From positions 60,730 through 124,729 of the forward strand of contig CAVTVU010000012.1 of the NCBI GenBank assembly GCA_963738305.1: DNA of 64,000 nucleotides, read 5' to 3'. Position numbers and translations under genes: made by a program. A model generated the notes under the pieces. The model was not told the DNA's origin. It made no database searches and saw nothing but the letters and a program-made list of their open reading frames with translations. The DNA is from JBBRHQ01 sp963738305 (GTDB lineage: Bacteria > Actinomycetota > Thermoleophilia > Solirubrobacterales > 70-9). Below, in pieces: positions 1-8,356 of the stretch. The stretch's first letter is position 1. Every line of letters begins with the position of its first letter.

Positions 1-1
1 G

Positions 2-2278
2 TACGGACGCGAGTCGGTGGCCCAGATCATCACCTTCGGCACGATGGCGCCGCGGGCCGCCACCCGCGACGCCGCAAGGGTGCTCGGCTACGACTACGGC
101 ACCGGCGACCGCCTCGCCAAGCAGATCCCCGAGCCTGTCCTGGGACGAAACCCCTCCTTCGAGGAGTGCCTTAAGCCGGGCAGCGACCTGCGTCGCACCT
201 ACGACTCCGAGCCCGACGCGAAGCGGATCCTCGACGTCGCCCAGGGGCTCGAGGGGATCATTCGCAACAACTCGATCCATGCCGCCGCGGTGGTCATCGC
301 AGACCGCCCCCTGCAGGAGATCGTGCCCCTGCAGCTGGCCGAGGACCGCAGCGCCGCAGGCGGCAACGGTAACGGTTCGGGCAGCGGCAAGACCGAGCGC
401 TCCTACAAGATCGTCACCCAGTACTCGATGGGGCCGATCGAGGAGATCGGGCTCCTGAAGATGGACTTCCTCGGCCTGCGCAACCTCGACGTGATCGAGG
501 ACGCGGTCGAGATCATCGGCCGCTCGCGGGGGGTCGAGCTCGATATCGCGGAGATCCCGATGGACGACGGCGCCACCTTCGAGATGCTCGCGGCGGGAGC
601 GGGGACCGGCGTCTTCCAGCTCGAGTCGGAGGGAATGCGCGAGGCGATGAAGAAGGTGCGCCCGAGCGAGTTCGACGACATCGTCGCCCTGGTAGCCCTC
701 TACCGTCCCGGCGCGATGCGCTACATCCCCGACTACGCCAGGGGCAAGGCCAACCCGGCCTCGATCCGTTACCCCGACGACCGCCTGCGGCCGATCACCG
801 AGCCGACCTACGGCTGCGTCCTCTACCAGGAGCAGCTGATGGAGATCGCCAAGCGGATGGCCGGCTTCTCCCCGGCCGAGGCCGACGACCTGCGCAAGGC
901 GATCGGCAAGAAGAAGCGGGAGCTGATGGCGACCATGAAGGACCACTTCATGTCCGGCACGGCCTCCTCGGGGACCGACCGCAAGGTGGCGGGCGACCTC
1001 TGGTCGTTGATGGAGGCGGCGGCCGACTACTCCTTCAACAAGTCCCACGCAGCCTGCTACGCGCTGATCGCCTACCGCACCGCCTACCTCAAGGCCAACT
1101 TCCCGGCCGAGTACATGGCGGCGCTGATCTCCTCGGTGATGAACACCAAGGACAAGGTCCCGTTCTTCGTCAACCGCTGCGAGGAGATGGGGATCGAGGT
1201 CCTGCCGCCCGACGTGAACTCTTCCGACCACGGCTTCGTCGTCTCCGAGAAGGCGATCCGCTTCGGTCTCGACGCCGTGAAGAACGTCGGGCATTCGGCG
1301 GTCGAGGCGATCCTGCGGGCGCGAGCGAACGGCCCCTTCGCCTCGATCTGGGACTTCTGCGAGCGGGTCGATGCCCGCACCCTCAACAAGCGGGCGATCG
1401 AGTGCCTGATCAAGTGCGGGGCGCTCGACTCGACCAACAACTCACGCAGGGGCATGCTGGAGGCGCTTCCGGCAGCCCAGGCTGCCGGTCAGAAGGCGCA
1501 GGAGGACGCGCAGCTCGGGCAGGGGTCGATTTTCGACTTCGGCGAGGGCGAGGCCGGTGGCGGCTCCCGGGCCGCGGTCCAGCGCCCGCCGATCTCCGCG
1601 GCGGAGTTCGATCGCCGTGAGCTGCTGGCGATGGAGAAGGAGACGCTGGGCACCTACCTCTCCTCCCATCCTCTCTCGGAGGTCCGGGAGGCGCTGCGGG
1701 CCCGGGTCGATTGCCCGATCTCCGAGCTGGCGGGCCGCCAGGACGGCTCCTTCGTCACCGTCGGGGGGATCGTCACCGAGTGCAAGAAGATCCGCACCAA
1801 GAGCGGCTCCCAGATGATGTTCGCGACTCTCGACGACGTCGAGGGACAGATCGAGATGCTCGTGTTCAAGGCCGACGAGGCCGCGAGCGCCGCTGTGATC
1901 GCCCCCGACGCCGTGATCGTCGTCAAGGGCCGGGTCGACCACAAGGAGAGGGGGGAGACGAAGCTCGTGGTCTCCGAGGCCGAGCGTTTCGAGCCCGACC
2001 AGGCCGAGATCGATCGCGCTGCGGGCTCCGCGACGGCCCGGCGGGCCTCGGGGCCGCTGACCCTGCGGATCAACGCGGTCGACTTCCGTCCCTCCCTCGT
2101 CGAGGAGCTGAAGTCGGTCTTCGAGCACTTCCAGGGCGATACCGAGGTGCTGCTGGTGATGGAGACCCGCGAGGGCATCCGGCGGCTGCGGTTCGGAGAC
2201 GGCTACCGCGTGCAGCCCTCCAGCGGGCTGCGGGCGGAGCTTGACGGGCTGCTCGGGCCGGGGGTGATGGCAGCCTGA
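2..2278 (+). CDS. dnaE: DNA polymerase III alpha subunit (3' part; 5' end outside window)
   Basis: Replicative DNA polymerase catalytic subunit. The frame is open from base 2, so about a third of the roughly 1150-residue family protein (PHP domain and first palm residues) lies upstream. Seen in order: YGRESVAQIITFGTM of the palm, LLKMDFLGLRNLD carrying the third catalytic Asp (codon at 464), the LYQEQLMEIAKRMAGFSP and FNKSHAACYALIAYRTAYLK finger blocks, a helix-hairpin-helix segment and an OB fold (TVGGIVTECKKIRTKSG). A Gly/Asn/Ser-rich insert (about 350-395) precedes the palm Asp and is probably a lineage-specific loop. Stop TGA 2276-2278, followed 7 nt later by a structured repeat. Confidence 0.96.
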   Translation, partial: YGRESVAQIITFGTMAPRAATRDAARVLGYDYGTGDRLAKQIPEPVLGRNPSFEECLKPGSDLRRTYDSEPDAKRILDVAQGLEGIIRNNSIHAAAVVIADRPLQEIVPLQLAEDRSAAGGNGNGSGSGKTERSYKIVTQYSMGPIEEIGLLKMDFLGLRNLDVIEDAVEIIGRSRGVELDIAEIPMDDGATFEMLAAGAGTGVFQLESEGMREAMKKVRPSEFDDIVALVALYRPGAMRYIPDYARGKANPASIRYPDDRLRPITEPTYGCVLYQEQLMEIAKRMAGFSPAEADDLRKAIGKKKRELMATMKDHFMSGTASSGTDRKVAGDLWSLMEAAADYSFNKSHAACYALIAYRTAYLKANFPAEYMAALISSVMNTKDKVPFFVNRCEEMGIEVLPPDVNSSDHGFVVSEKAIRFGLDAVKNVGHSAVEAILRARANGPFASIWDFCERVDARTLNKRAIECLIKCGALDSTNNSRRGMLEALPAAQAAGQKAQEDAQLGQGSIFDFGEGEAGGGSRAAVQRPPISAAEFDRRELLAMEKETLGTYLSSHPLSEVREALRARVDCPISELAGRQDGSFVTVGGIVTECKKIRTKSGSQMMFATLDDVEGQIEMLVFKADEAASAAVIAPDAVIVVKGRVDHKERGETKLVVSEAERFEPDQAEIDRAAGSATARRASGPLTLRINAVDFRPSLVEELKSVFEHFQGDTEVLLVMETREGIRRLRFGDGYRVQPSSGLRAELDGLLGPGVMAA

Positions 2279-2285
2279 GGAATCA

Positions 2286-2344
2286 CTTGCGGCGGCTAGC
2301 GCCGCCTGACATGCATGTGCCGGCGCTAACACCGCGCCGGCAAG
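2286..2344. repeat. 59-nt structured repeat, copy 1
   Basis: Intergenic element of three parts: hairpin GGCGGC-TAGC-GCCGCC (2291-2306), a palindrome ACATGCATGT, and hairpin CCGGCGC-TAACACC-GCGCCGG (2320-2340). The ends CTTGC and GCAAG are complementary, so the whole unit can fold into one long stem. A second 59-nt copy at 30743-30801 differs at both members of two base pairs, and half copies lie at 8319 and 30808. Its place 7 nt after the dnaE stop would also suit a terminator. Confidence 0.8.
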
Positions 2345-2361
2345 ACACCCCCCCTGGCGCC

Positions 2362-2367
2362 TAGAAT
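2362..2367 (+). promoter_or_regulatory. putative -10 box (TAGAAT), leaderless start
   Basis: TAGAAT ends 6 nt before the ATG at 2374, so transcription would begin at or next to the start codon. No Shine-Dalgarno sequence is seen. The same arrangement recurs at many genes of the window (see findings). Confidence 0.4.
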
Positions 2368-2373
2368 TCGACG

Positions 2374-2769
2374 ATGGCCACGCGCCAGAGAGAGGAGAGC
2401 GCCGCGAGGGTCGGCGAATGCCGGCGCTGCCGCTCCTTCTGCGACAAGCTGGTCGAGCCGCGTGGCTGCGTCGAGTTGCGCTGCCCCTTCCTCTACAGCT
2501 ACGTCGACATGCTCAACGGCCGCCAGTACATGGGGTGCATGCAAGAGGTGTTCGCGGCCGAGATCGAGCTGGACGCGGTGCTGCGACCCGGCGGCTTCGG
2601 CGGAGTCAAGATGACCGGGCCGCCGCTGCCCCAGTGTCAGTTCTCGGTCGAGCGCGCCTACGAGGGCGCGGGCCCGGCGTTCGACTGCGTGAACCCGCGA
2701 TTCTTCGACTGCACCGACAAGGGCCCGGAGGGGTTGCGTGCGTTCGACCTGCGCGACGCCCTAGCCTGA
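2374..2769 (+). CDS. conserved-looking Cys-rich small protein, unknown function
   Basis: 131 residues, not recognised as a named family. Nine cysteines are spread through it (ECRRCRSFC near residue 16, then GCVELRC, GCM, QCQF, DCVN, DCTD), a pattern suggesting bound metal ions or an iron-sulfur centre. No signal peptide or membrane segment. It stands alone between dnaE and an acyl-CoA dehydrogenase, with its own -10 box. The start ATG is supported by the box spacing and by coding-like third-position GC from that point. Confidence 0.75.
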   Translation: MATRQREESAARVGECRRCRSFCDKLVEPRGCVELRCPFLYSYVDMLNGRQYMGCMQEVFAAEIELDAVLRPGGFGGVKMTGPPLPQCQFSVERAYEGAGPAFDCVNPRFFDCTDKGPEGLRAFDLRDALA

Positions 2770-2882
2770 CGGCCCCCGGTGAAGGGCTCCGCCTTCCCGC
2801 CGCAGCGCGGGCATCTCTCTCCGCCGAGGAAGAGGACCGATTCGCAGCTGAGGCAGCGCAACGTCTCCATGGGCGGTTCCAT
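2658..2882 (-). CDS. possible small zinc-ribbon protein, antisense to the Cys-rich gene
   Basis: The first 35 residues (METLRCLSCESVLFLG then ERCPRCGGKAEPF) form a convincing two-CxxC zinc ribbon, and that part lies in the otherwise empty gap 2770-2882. The remaining half is simply the antisense of the gene at 2374-2769 and looks non-coding, so the true protein may be shorter, frameshifted, or absent. No clear ribosome-binding site. Confidence 0.3.
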   Translation of the reverse strand: MEPPMETLRCLSCESVLFLGGERCPRCGGKAEPFTGGRQARASRRSNARNPSGPLSVQSKNRGFTQSNAGPAPS

Positions 2883-2977
2883 CGGCAGCGGGGCGAGTCC
2901 GCTTTAGACGGCGCCGGCGGTCCGGACCGGTGTCCCTGCGAAAAGACCGTGACATCGTTTCATGTAGTCTTTCGCCT

Positions 2978-4267
2978 ATGAGTAGCGAGACGGCAAACGC
3001 TGAAGAGCTGGTAGCCGAGGTCACCAACGGGACCTCGCCCGGTGCCACCGACGAGCCGCGGTTCAGCCTCGAGCTGAACCAGGACCAGAAGGACCTGCGC
3101 GAATGGGTCCACGGGTTCGCCGAGGGCGTCGTCAGGCCCGCGGCTGCCGAGTGGGACGAGCGCGAGGAGACGCCGTGGCCGGTGATCCAGGAGGCCGCCA
3201 AGATCGGCCTCTACGGCTTCGAGGCCTTGGCCCAGTTCTGGGGAGATGAGACCGGGTTGACGCTGCCGATCACGACCGAGGAGCTCTTCTGGGGCGATGC
3301 CGGGATCGGGATGGCGATCATGGGCACCTCGCTCGCTGTCGCTGCGATCTTCGGCCAGGGCACCCCCGAGCAGCTCGGGGAATGGGTGCCGCAGTGCTTC
3401 GGGACGCCCGAGGAGCCGGCCGTGGGAGCGTTCTGCTCCTCGGAGCCCGACGCGGGCTCCGATGTCTCCGCGATCCGCACGACCGCCCGCTACGACGAGG
3501 CGAAGGACGAGTGGGTGCTGAACGGCCAGAAGGCCTGGGCCACCAACGGCGGCATCGCCGCGGTGCACGTGGTGATCGCATCCGTGGACCGCGAGCTCGG
3601 CTCACGGGGCCACGCCGCCTTCGTCATCCCGCCCGGAACCAAGGGATGCGAGCAGGGCGCGAAGGTCAAGAAGCACGGCCTGCGGGCCTCGCACACCGCA
3701 GACGTCCACCTCGACGACTGCCGGGTGCCCGGTTCCTGCCTGCTGGGCGGGAAGGAGAAGCTCGACGAGCGCCTCGCGCGGGTGCGCGAGGGCAAGCAGG
3801 GACGTTCGCAGGCCGCGATGGCGACCTTCGAGGCCAGCCGGCCGACGGTCGGCGCGCAGGCGCTTGGCATCGCCCGCGCCGCCTACGAGTACGCACTCTC
3901 CTACGCCAAGGAGCGCGAGCAGTTCGGCCGCGCGATCATCCAGAACCAGGCGATCGCCTTCACGCTCGCCGACATGAAGCTCGAGATCGACGCCGCCCGG
4001 CTCCTGGTCTGGCGGGCCTCCTGGATGGGGCGCACCGGTGTCCCGTTCGAGAACGCGGAGGGCTCGATGTCGAAGCTGAAGGCGGGGGAGGTCGCGGTCT
4101 GGGCGACCGAGCGCGCGATCCAGATCCTCGGAGGCAACGGCTACACGCGTGAGTTCCCGGTTGAGCGGATGCACCGAGACGCCAAGATCTACACGATCTT
4201 CGAGGGCACCTCCGAGATCCAGCGCCTGGTCATCTCACGGGCGATCTCGGGCTTGCACATCAACTAG
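2978..4267 (+). CDS. acyl-CoA dehydrogenase
   Basis: FAD-dependent alpha,beta-dehydrogenation of acyl-CoA (beta-oxidation or glutaryl/short-chain catabolism; substrate not readable). 429 residues. N-terminal helical domain, then the beta-barrel signature AFCSSEPDAGSDVSAIRTTA, and the C-terminal block IQILGGNGYTREFPVERMHRDAK followed by IYTIFEGTSEIQR with the usual catalytic Glu. The ATG at 2978 is preferred to an upstream in-frame GTG at 2930 because TAGTCT lies 7 nt upstream (leaderless pattern). The stop overlaps tail-to-tail with nfo in a shared CTAG. Confidence 0.93.
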   Translation: MSSETANAEELVAEVTNGTSPGATDEPRFSLELNQDQKDLREWVHGFAEGVVRPAAAEWDEREETPWPVIQEAAKIGLYGFEALAQFWGDETGLTLPITTEELFWGDAGIGMAIMGTSLAVAAIFGQGTPEQLGEWVPQCFGTPEEPAVGAFCSSEPDAGSDVSAIRTTARYDEAKDEWVLNGQKAWATNGGIAAVHVVIASVDRELGSRGHAAFVIPPGTKGCEQGAKVKKHGLRASHTADVHLDDCRVPGSCLLGGKEKLDERLARVREGKQGRSQAAMATFEASRPTVGAQALGIARAAYEYALSYAKEREQFGRAIIQNQAIAFTLADMKLEIDAARLLVWRASWMGRTGVPFENAEGSMSKLKAGEVAVWATERAIQILGGNGYTREFPVERMHRDAKIYTIFEGTSEIQRLVISRAISGLHIN

Positions 4268-5127
4268 CGCTCGCGGGCCTTCAGCCCCGCCGTGCGCAGG
4301 CGCCGCGCCGCGGTCACCTCCCGGCGGTCGGGGCCCTTCTTCTTCGGTCCCGGCGTCTCCAGCGTCGCCGGCAACCCCTCGAAGCGCGGCTCGGAGAGGA
4401 AGGCGGCGAGGCCCTCTCGCCCCATCTCGCCCTTGCCGATGCTGGCGTGTCGATCGCGGCATGAGCCGAGGGGTGCGGCGGCGTCGTTGACGTGCACGGC
4501 GCCGAGACGATCGAGCCCGAGCTTGGCGTCGGCCTCGTCGAGCACCGCCCCGAGGTGGGCGGCGTCGGTGATGTCGTAGCCCTGGACGAAGAGGTGGCAG
4601 GAGTCGAGGCAGAGGCCGAGGCGCTTCCCTCCTCCGGCTCGCTCGATCAGCTCCGCCGTCTGGTCGAAGTCGCGGCCGAGCAGCCCCTTGTGGCCGGCCG
4701 TCTGCTCGAGCAACAGCGGGCAGCGCTCGCTCTCCTTCAGAGCCGCCGACATCACCTTCGCTGCCCGCCGGATCGAGGGGCCGAGCGGCTCGCCCTTCTG
4801 TGCGCCCGGGTGCAGAACCACACCCGCGGCGCCGATCCCATCGCCGACTCGCAGGGCGTGGGTGAGTGAGGTGAGCGACTTGGCCTGCAGGTCGCGCTCC
4901 TTCGAGGCGCAGTTGATCAGGTAGACCGCGTGGATGATCACGGCGTCGATCCGCGAGGGGGGCATCTCCTCGCGGAAGGCTGCGAAGTCATCCTCCGAGT
5001 AACGGGTCGGGCGCCACATCCGAGGACTTTGGTTGAAGATCTGGATCGAGTCGCAGCCGAGCGCCTCGCCGCGCTCCAGGGCTTTGGTCAGCCCGCCACC
5101 GCTGGAGACATGTGAGCCGATCAGCAC
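4264..5127 (-). CDS. nfo: deoxyribonuclease IV (endonuclease IV, AP endonuclease)
   Basis: Cleaves the phosphodiester bond 5' of abasic sites in base-excision repair. 287 residues, a TIM barrel of normal length. Metal ligands can be placed: His66 (IIHAVYLINCAS), His106 (VLHPGAQKG), Glu141 (LLLEQTAG), Asp175 and His178 (LCLDSCHLFVQGYD), and the HVNDAAAPLGSCRDRHASIG block before LETPG. Start is GTG. It follows a small gene by 9 nt on the same strand, so they are probably co-transcribed. Confidence 0.95.
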   Translation of the reverse strand: MLIGSHVSSGGGLTKALERGEALGCDSIQIFNQSPRMWRPTRYSEDDFAAFREEMPPSRIDAVIIHAVYLINCASKERDLQAKSLTSLTHALRVGDGIGAAGVVLHPGAQKGEPLGPSIRRAAKVMSAALKESERCPLLLEQTAGHKGLLGRDFDQTAELIERAGGGKRLGLCLDSCHLFVQGYDITDAAHLGAVLDEADAKLGLDRLGAVHVNDAAAPLGSCRDRHASIGKGEMGREGLAAFLSEPRFEGLPATLETPGPKKKGPDRREVTAARRLRTAGLKARER

Positions 5128-5136
5128 TGCGTTCGG

Positions 5137-5391
5137 TCAGCTCGCAGCCGGTTCCGGGCGGCCGATCTGGCAGTCGTTCCCGGCCGGCACACAGGCCCTG
5201 ACGGCGCCCAGGGCCACCTCGGCGTCCTCCGCCTCGACCACCGCTACGGCGCGGGCGGCCTCCTCGGTCGAGAGCCCCCCGGGGCCGAAGCCGGCCGATG
5301 CCGGCCCTGTCGTGTGGATCTCGGCCGCGGCGAGCGCGCTGACCACTGGTTCGAGGGACGCGCCGCTGATCGGGACGTTGAAGATCGGCAT
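5137..5391 (-). CDS. small hypothetical protein upstream of nfo
   Basis: 84 residues starting MPIFNVPISGAS, Ala/Glu/Val rich with likely mixed alpha/beta structure and no membrane segment. Not recognised. It precedes nfo by 9 nt and starts 23 nt from the divergent gltX start, so the two transcripts share a very short promoter region. Coding status rests on composition and tight spacing. Confidence 0.5.
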   Translation of the reverse strand: MPIFNVPISGASLEPVVSALAAAEIHTTGPASAGFGPGGLSTEEAARAVAVVEAEDAEVALGAVRACVPAGNDCQIGRPEPAAS

Positions 5392-5414
5392 CGGCGGCAA
5401 GTCTAGGCGCGGCT

Positions 5415-6821
5415 GTGGAAACATCCGCGCCCATCGACGCCTCCAGCACAGACCTCCGAGTCCGGTTCGCACCCTCGCCGACCGGCGCCCTGCACATCGG
5501 CGGCGCCCGCACGGCGCTCTACAACTGGCTGATGGCCCGCCACGGCGGCGGCTCGCTCCTGCTGCGGATCGAGGACACCGACCGCGAGCGCTCGACGCCG
5601 GAGAACGTGGAGCAGATCCTCGACGCCCTGCGCTGGCTCGAGCTCGACTGGGACGAGGGGCCGATCTCCCAGGCGGAGCGGGCACCGCGCCACCGCGTCG
5701 CTCTCGCGAAGCTGCTCGAGTCCGGCGCCGCCTACCGGGACGCAGCCACCGCCGGGGACGTCCGCGCCTGGAAGGAGCGCCACGGTGCGGGGCGGGGCTA
5801 CCGCGGCCAGCCGAGCGAGGAGGAGGGCGCCGCCGTGCGGCTGCGGGTGCCGGACGGGGGCCGGACGGTGGTCGAGGACGTGATCCGGGGCGAGGTCGCC
5901 TTTCCCAACTCGAGCTTTGACGATTTCGTCATCGCTCGCGGGGACGGGTCGGTCCTCTACAACTTCGCGGTCGCCGTGGACGACGCCGAGATGGGGATAA
6001 CCGCCGTCGTCCGCGGCGACGACCATCTCTCCAACACGCCCAAGCAGCTTCTGGTGCTCGAAGCACTCGGGCAGCCGCCGCCGCGCTACGCCCACCTGCC
6101 GCTCCTGCACGGCCCGGACGGCAAGAAGCTCTCCAAGCGCCACGGGGCAGCCTCGGTGCAGGAGCTGCGGGAGGCCGGTTACCTGCCGGTCGCGGTCCGC
6201 AACTACCTGGCGCTGCTGGGATGGGGCACGACCGACGACACCACCCTGCTCAGCACGCCGGAGCTGATCGAGCGCTTCCGGATCGAGGACGTGGGGCGGG
6301 CCTCGGCGATCTTCGACGAACAGAAACTGCGGTGGATCAACGGCCGCTACATGCGCGAGATGTCGCTCGACGACTACACCGCCGCAGTCGCCGCCCATCT
6401 CAGCCGCGAGCCCGACGGGCGGCTGCACGCGGCCTGCGAGATCGCGCAGGAGAAGGCGCAGACGCTGAATGAGGTGTGGCCGCTGATCCGCTTCCTCTTC
6501 GAGCCGCCGATCGACGACCCGAAGGCCTGGCGCAAGGTGATGAAGGACGGGGCGAGGAACGCGCTGGCCGGTGCGCGTGAGGCGCTGGCAGGCGGGCAGG
6601 CCTTCGAACCCGGCGCCGTCGAGGCGGCGCTCTCACCAGTGCCCGAGCGTCTCGGGCTGGCCCCCGGCAAGGTCTACCAACCGATCCGGGTGGCGATCAC
6701 CGGCTCGAGCGTCTCGCCGGGCATCTTCGAGTCGCTTGCCGCGCTCGGCAGGGAAGAGGCGCTGGCCAGGATCGACGCTGCGCTCGAGCGACTCGGGCAC
6801 GAGCAGACCGCCGGCGGCTAG
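5415..6821 (+). CDS. gltX: glutamyl-tRNA synthetase
   Basis: Class I synthetase charging tRNA-Glu. 468 residues from a GTG start. HIGH-type motif in RFAPSPTGALHIGGARTAL near the N-terminus, KMSKS-type motif KLSKRHG near residue 238, and a C-terminal helical anticodon-binding domain. gatCAB at 21-24 kb suggests that this enzyme may be non-discriminating, mischarging tRNA-Gln for later amidation; that is inference, as no separate GlnRS can be excluded outside the window. Confidence 0.96.
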   Translation: METSAPIDASSTDLRVRFAPSPTGALHIGGARTALYNWLMARHGGGSLLLRIEDTDRERSTPENVEQILDALRWLELDWDEGPISQAERAPRHRVALAKLLESGAAYRDAATAGDVRAWKERHGAGRGYRGQPSEEEGAAVRLRVPDGGRTVVEDVIRGEVAFPNSSFDDFVIARGDGSVLYNFAVAVDDAEMGITAVVRGDDHLSNTPKQLLVLEALGQPPPRYAHLPLLHGPDGKKLSKRHGAASVQELREAGYLPVAVRNYLALLGWGTTDDTTLLSTPELIERFRIEDVGRASAIFDEQKLRWINGRYMREMSLDDYTAAVAAHLSREPDGRLHAACEIAQEKAQTLNEVWPLIRFLFEPPIDDPKAWRKVMKDGARNALAGAREALAGGQAFEPGAVEAALSPVPERLGLAPGKVYQPIRVAITGSSVSPGIFESLAALGREEALARIDAALERLGHEQTAGG

Positions 6822-6844
6822 CCCGAGCGACGCGACCGCGGCCG

Positions 6845-6859
6845 GGAAGCGGGGCTTCC
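6845..6859 (+). terminator. short hairpin after gltX
   Basis: GGAAGC-GGG-GCTTCC forms a perfect 6-bp stem 23 nt after the gltX stop. There is no T tract, so intrinsic termination is uncertain. Confidence 0.3.
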
Positions 6860-6906
6860 GCCTCGCCCCCAGAGCTAAACCGGGCGGCTCCTGTTGCCGA
6901 TGAGGA

Positions 6907-8052
6907 ATGCGGAACGAACGACGCGCGGCGCTGGGCGTCGCGGCAGTCCCGAGCGAGACGATGGGAGCGCGCAAAAGCCAGAGCAACGGCCGGGGGTCCT
7001 CGGAAGAGGTCCCCGGCAAGGCCGCGGGCGAGAACCGGGCCCCGGCTCCCGGCAGCCGTCTCGCCGAGGCCTTCGAGGCGGTCGAGCGCTTCCCGGTCCT
7101 GGTCGAGTCCCGCGAGCGGGTGATGAGCGCCGCCACGGCCGAGACCTCTCGCGTCGGCGAGATCATCGAGACGGTGGAAGCCGACGTCGCCCTGACGATC
7201 TCCGTCCTGCGCTTTGCCAACCGCGGCGCCAGGGCGGCGGGGGGCGTCGCCAACATCCCCCAGGCGCTCGACGTGCTCAAGCCGTCGGGGGTCCTGGCGA
7301 TCGCCGGAACGGCGCCCGTCTATGACTTCTTCGAGCCGAATGGCGGCTGGGAGCTGCGGCCCGAGCATTTCCGCATCCACGCCCTCGCCACCCAGCGAGC
7401 CGCCGACCAGATCGCCCGCGTGACCGGGTTCGCGCAGCGTGATGACCTCGCAGTCGTCGCCCTCCTGCACGACGTCGGCAGGCTGGTGATCTCCCGTCTC
7501 CACCCCGGCTACAAGCCCTATTTCGACGCCACCTCCCGGACCCCCGAGCAGCGCTTGCGCGACGAGCGTGACCAGCTCGGGATCGATCACGCCCTGGTCG
7601 GTGGCGTCCTGGCGCGGCGCTGGAACCTCCCGCAACGCATCGCCGTGGCGATCGAGCGCCACCACGCCGAGGGAGCCGACGGCCTCGCCTGCATGGTTGC
7701 GGCCGCCGACATGATCGGCCGCTACTCGCAGGGGGACGCGGTCAACCCGGAGCGGCTGAGGGAGGCCTGCGAGCGCTGCGGGATCGACCGAGAGACCATG
7801 CGGGAGCTGCTCTACGAGGTGCCCTACCCGCGCCTCGAGACCCCGCGGGCGAGCGAGCCCTGCCCGCTCTCGGCCCGCGAGCTGGACGTCCTCCGCCACC
7901 TCTCGGAGGGAATGGTCTACAAGCAGATCGCGGGGGAGATGCAGCTCTCGGTCTCGACCATCCGCACCCACCTCCACAACGTCTACGGCAAGATCGGCGC
8001 CGTTGACCGCGCGCAGGCGGTGCTGACGGCCCGCGACAGGGGCTGGATCTAG
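6907..8052 (+). CDS. HDOD/HD-domain protein fused to a LuxR-type DNA-binding domain
   Basis: About 381 residues. After a polar, low-complexity N-terminus (residues 1-50) comes an HDOD domain (about 55-270) that still holds an HD pair in LLHDVGRLVISRLHPG and a second HHAEGADGLACMVAAADMIG block. The last 65 residues are a LuxR/GerE helix-turn-helix (SARELDVLRHLSEGMVYKQIAGEM and STIRTHLHNVYGKIG). HDOD modules act in signalling, so this is probably a one-component regulator in which HDOD replaces a receiver. An alternative ATG at 6961 would remove 18 residues. Target genes cannot be read. Confidence 0.85.
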   Translation: MRNERRAALGVAAVPSETMGARKSQSNGRGSSEEVPGKAAGENRAPAPGSRLAEAFEAVERFPVLVESRERVMSAATAETSRVGEIIETVEADVALTISVLRFANRGARAAGGVANIPQALDVLKPSGVLAIAGTAPVYDFFEPNGGWELRPEHFRIHALATQRAADQIARVTGFAQRDDLAVVALLHDVGRLVISRLHPGYKPYFDATSRTPEQRLRDERDQLGIDHALVGGVLARRWNLPQRIAVAIERHHAEGADGLACMVAAADMIGRYSQGDAVNPERLREACERCGIDRETMRELLYEVPYPRLETPRASEPCPLSARELDVLRHLSEGMVYKQIAGEMQLSVSTIRTHLHNVYGKIGAVDRAQAVLTARDRGWI

Positions 8053-8114
8053 AGCGACACCGCGTTGCGGTAGGGGGCCGCTTGTCCACCCCGACCTCGG
8101 AGGAGATACCTCGG

Positions 8115-8318
8115 ATGCCTGACTCACTGGCCCGCTATCGCGTCCTCTGGCCGCTGGTCCCCGCGATGGCCATGGTGATGATCGACTTCACGATCGTCAG
8201 CATCTCCGCGACGACGACCCAGCATGATCTCGGCCTCTCGGAGACCGCCGTGCAATAGCTGGTCACCGCCTACGCCCTCTCCACCGCGGCCTTCGATGCA
8301 GACCGCCTTCTACGTCGA
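8115..8318 (+). pseudogene. remnant of a DHA2-type (EmrB/QacA) MFS drug transporter
   Basis: The frame from ATG 8115, 13 nt after a GGAGG site, gives the first transmembrane region of a 14-helix MFS exporter: MVMIDFTIVSISATTTQHDL, then ETAVQ, an in-frame TAG at 8256-8258 where family members have Trp, then LVTAYALSTAAF. Homology ends around 8290 and the fragment abuts a half copy of the structured repeat at 8319. About 90% of the expected gene (some 480 residues) is missing, so it cannot be functional. Confidence 0.8.
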
Positions 8319-8343
8319 CCCGCGCTAACACCGCGCGGGCAAA
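8319..8343. repeat. right half of the 59-nt structured repeat (copy 3)
   Basis: CCCGCGC-TAACACC-GCGCGGG followed by CAAA, identical to the right arm of the copy at 30778-30801. The left arm and central ATGCAT palindrome are absent; the MFS remnant takes their place. It lies between convergent genes and could also terminate transcription. Confidence 0.7.
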
Positions 8344-8356
8344 CGACCTGCTGCGG

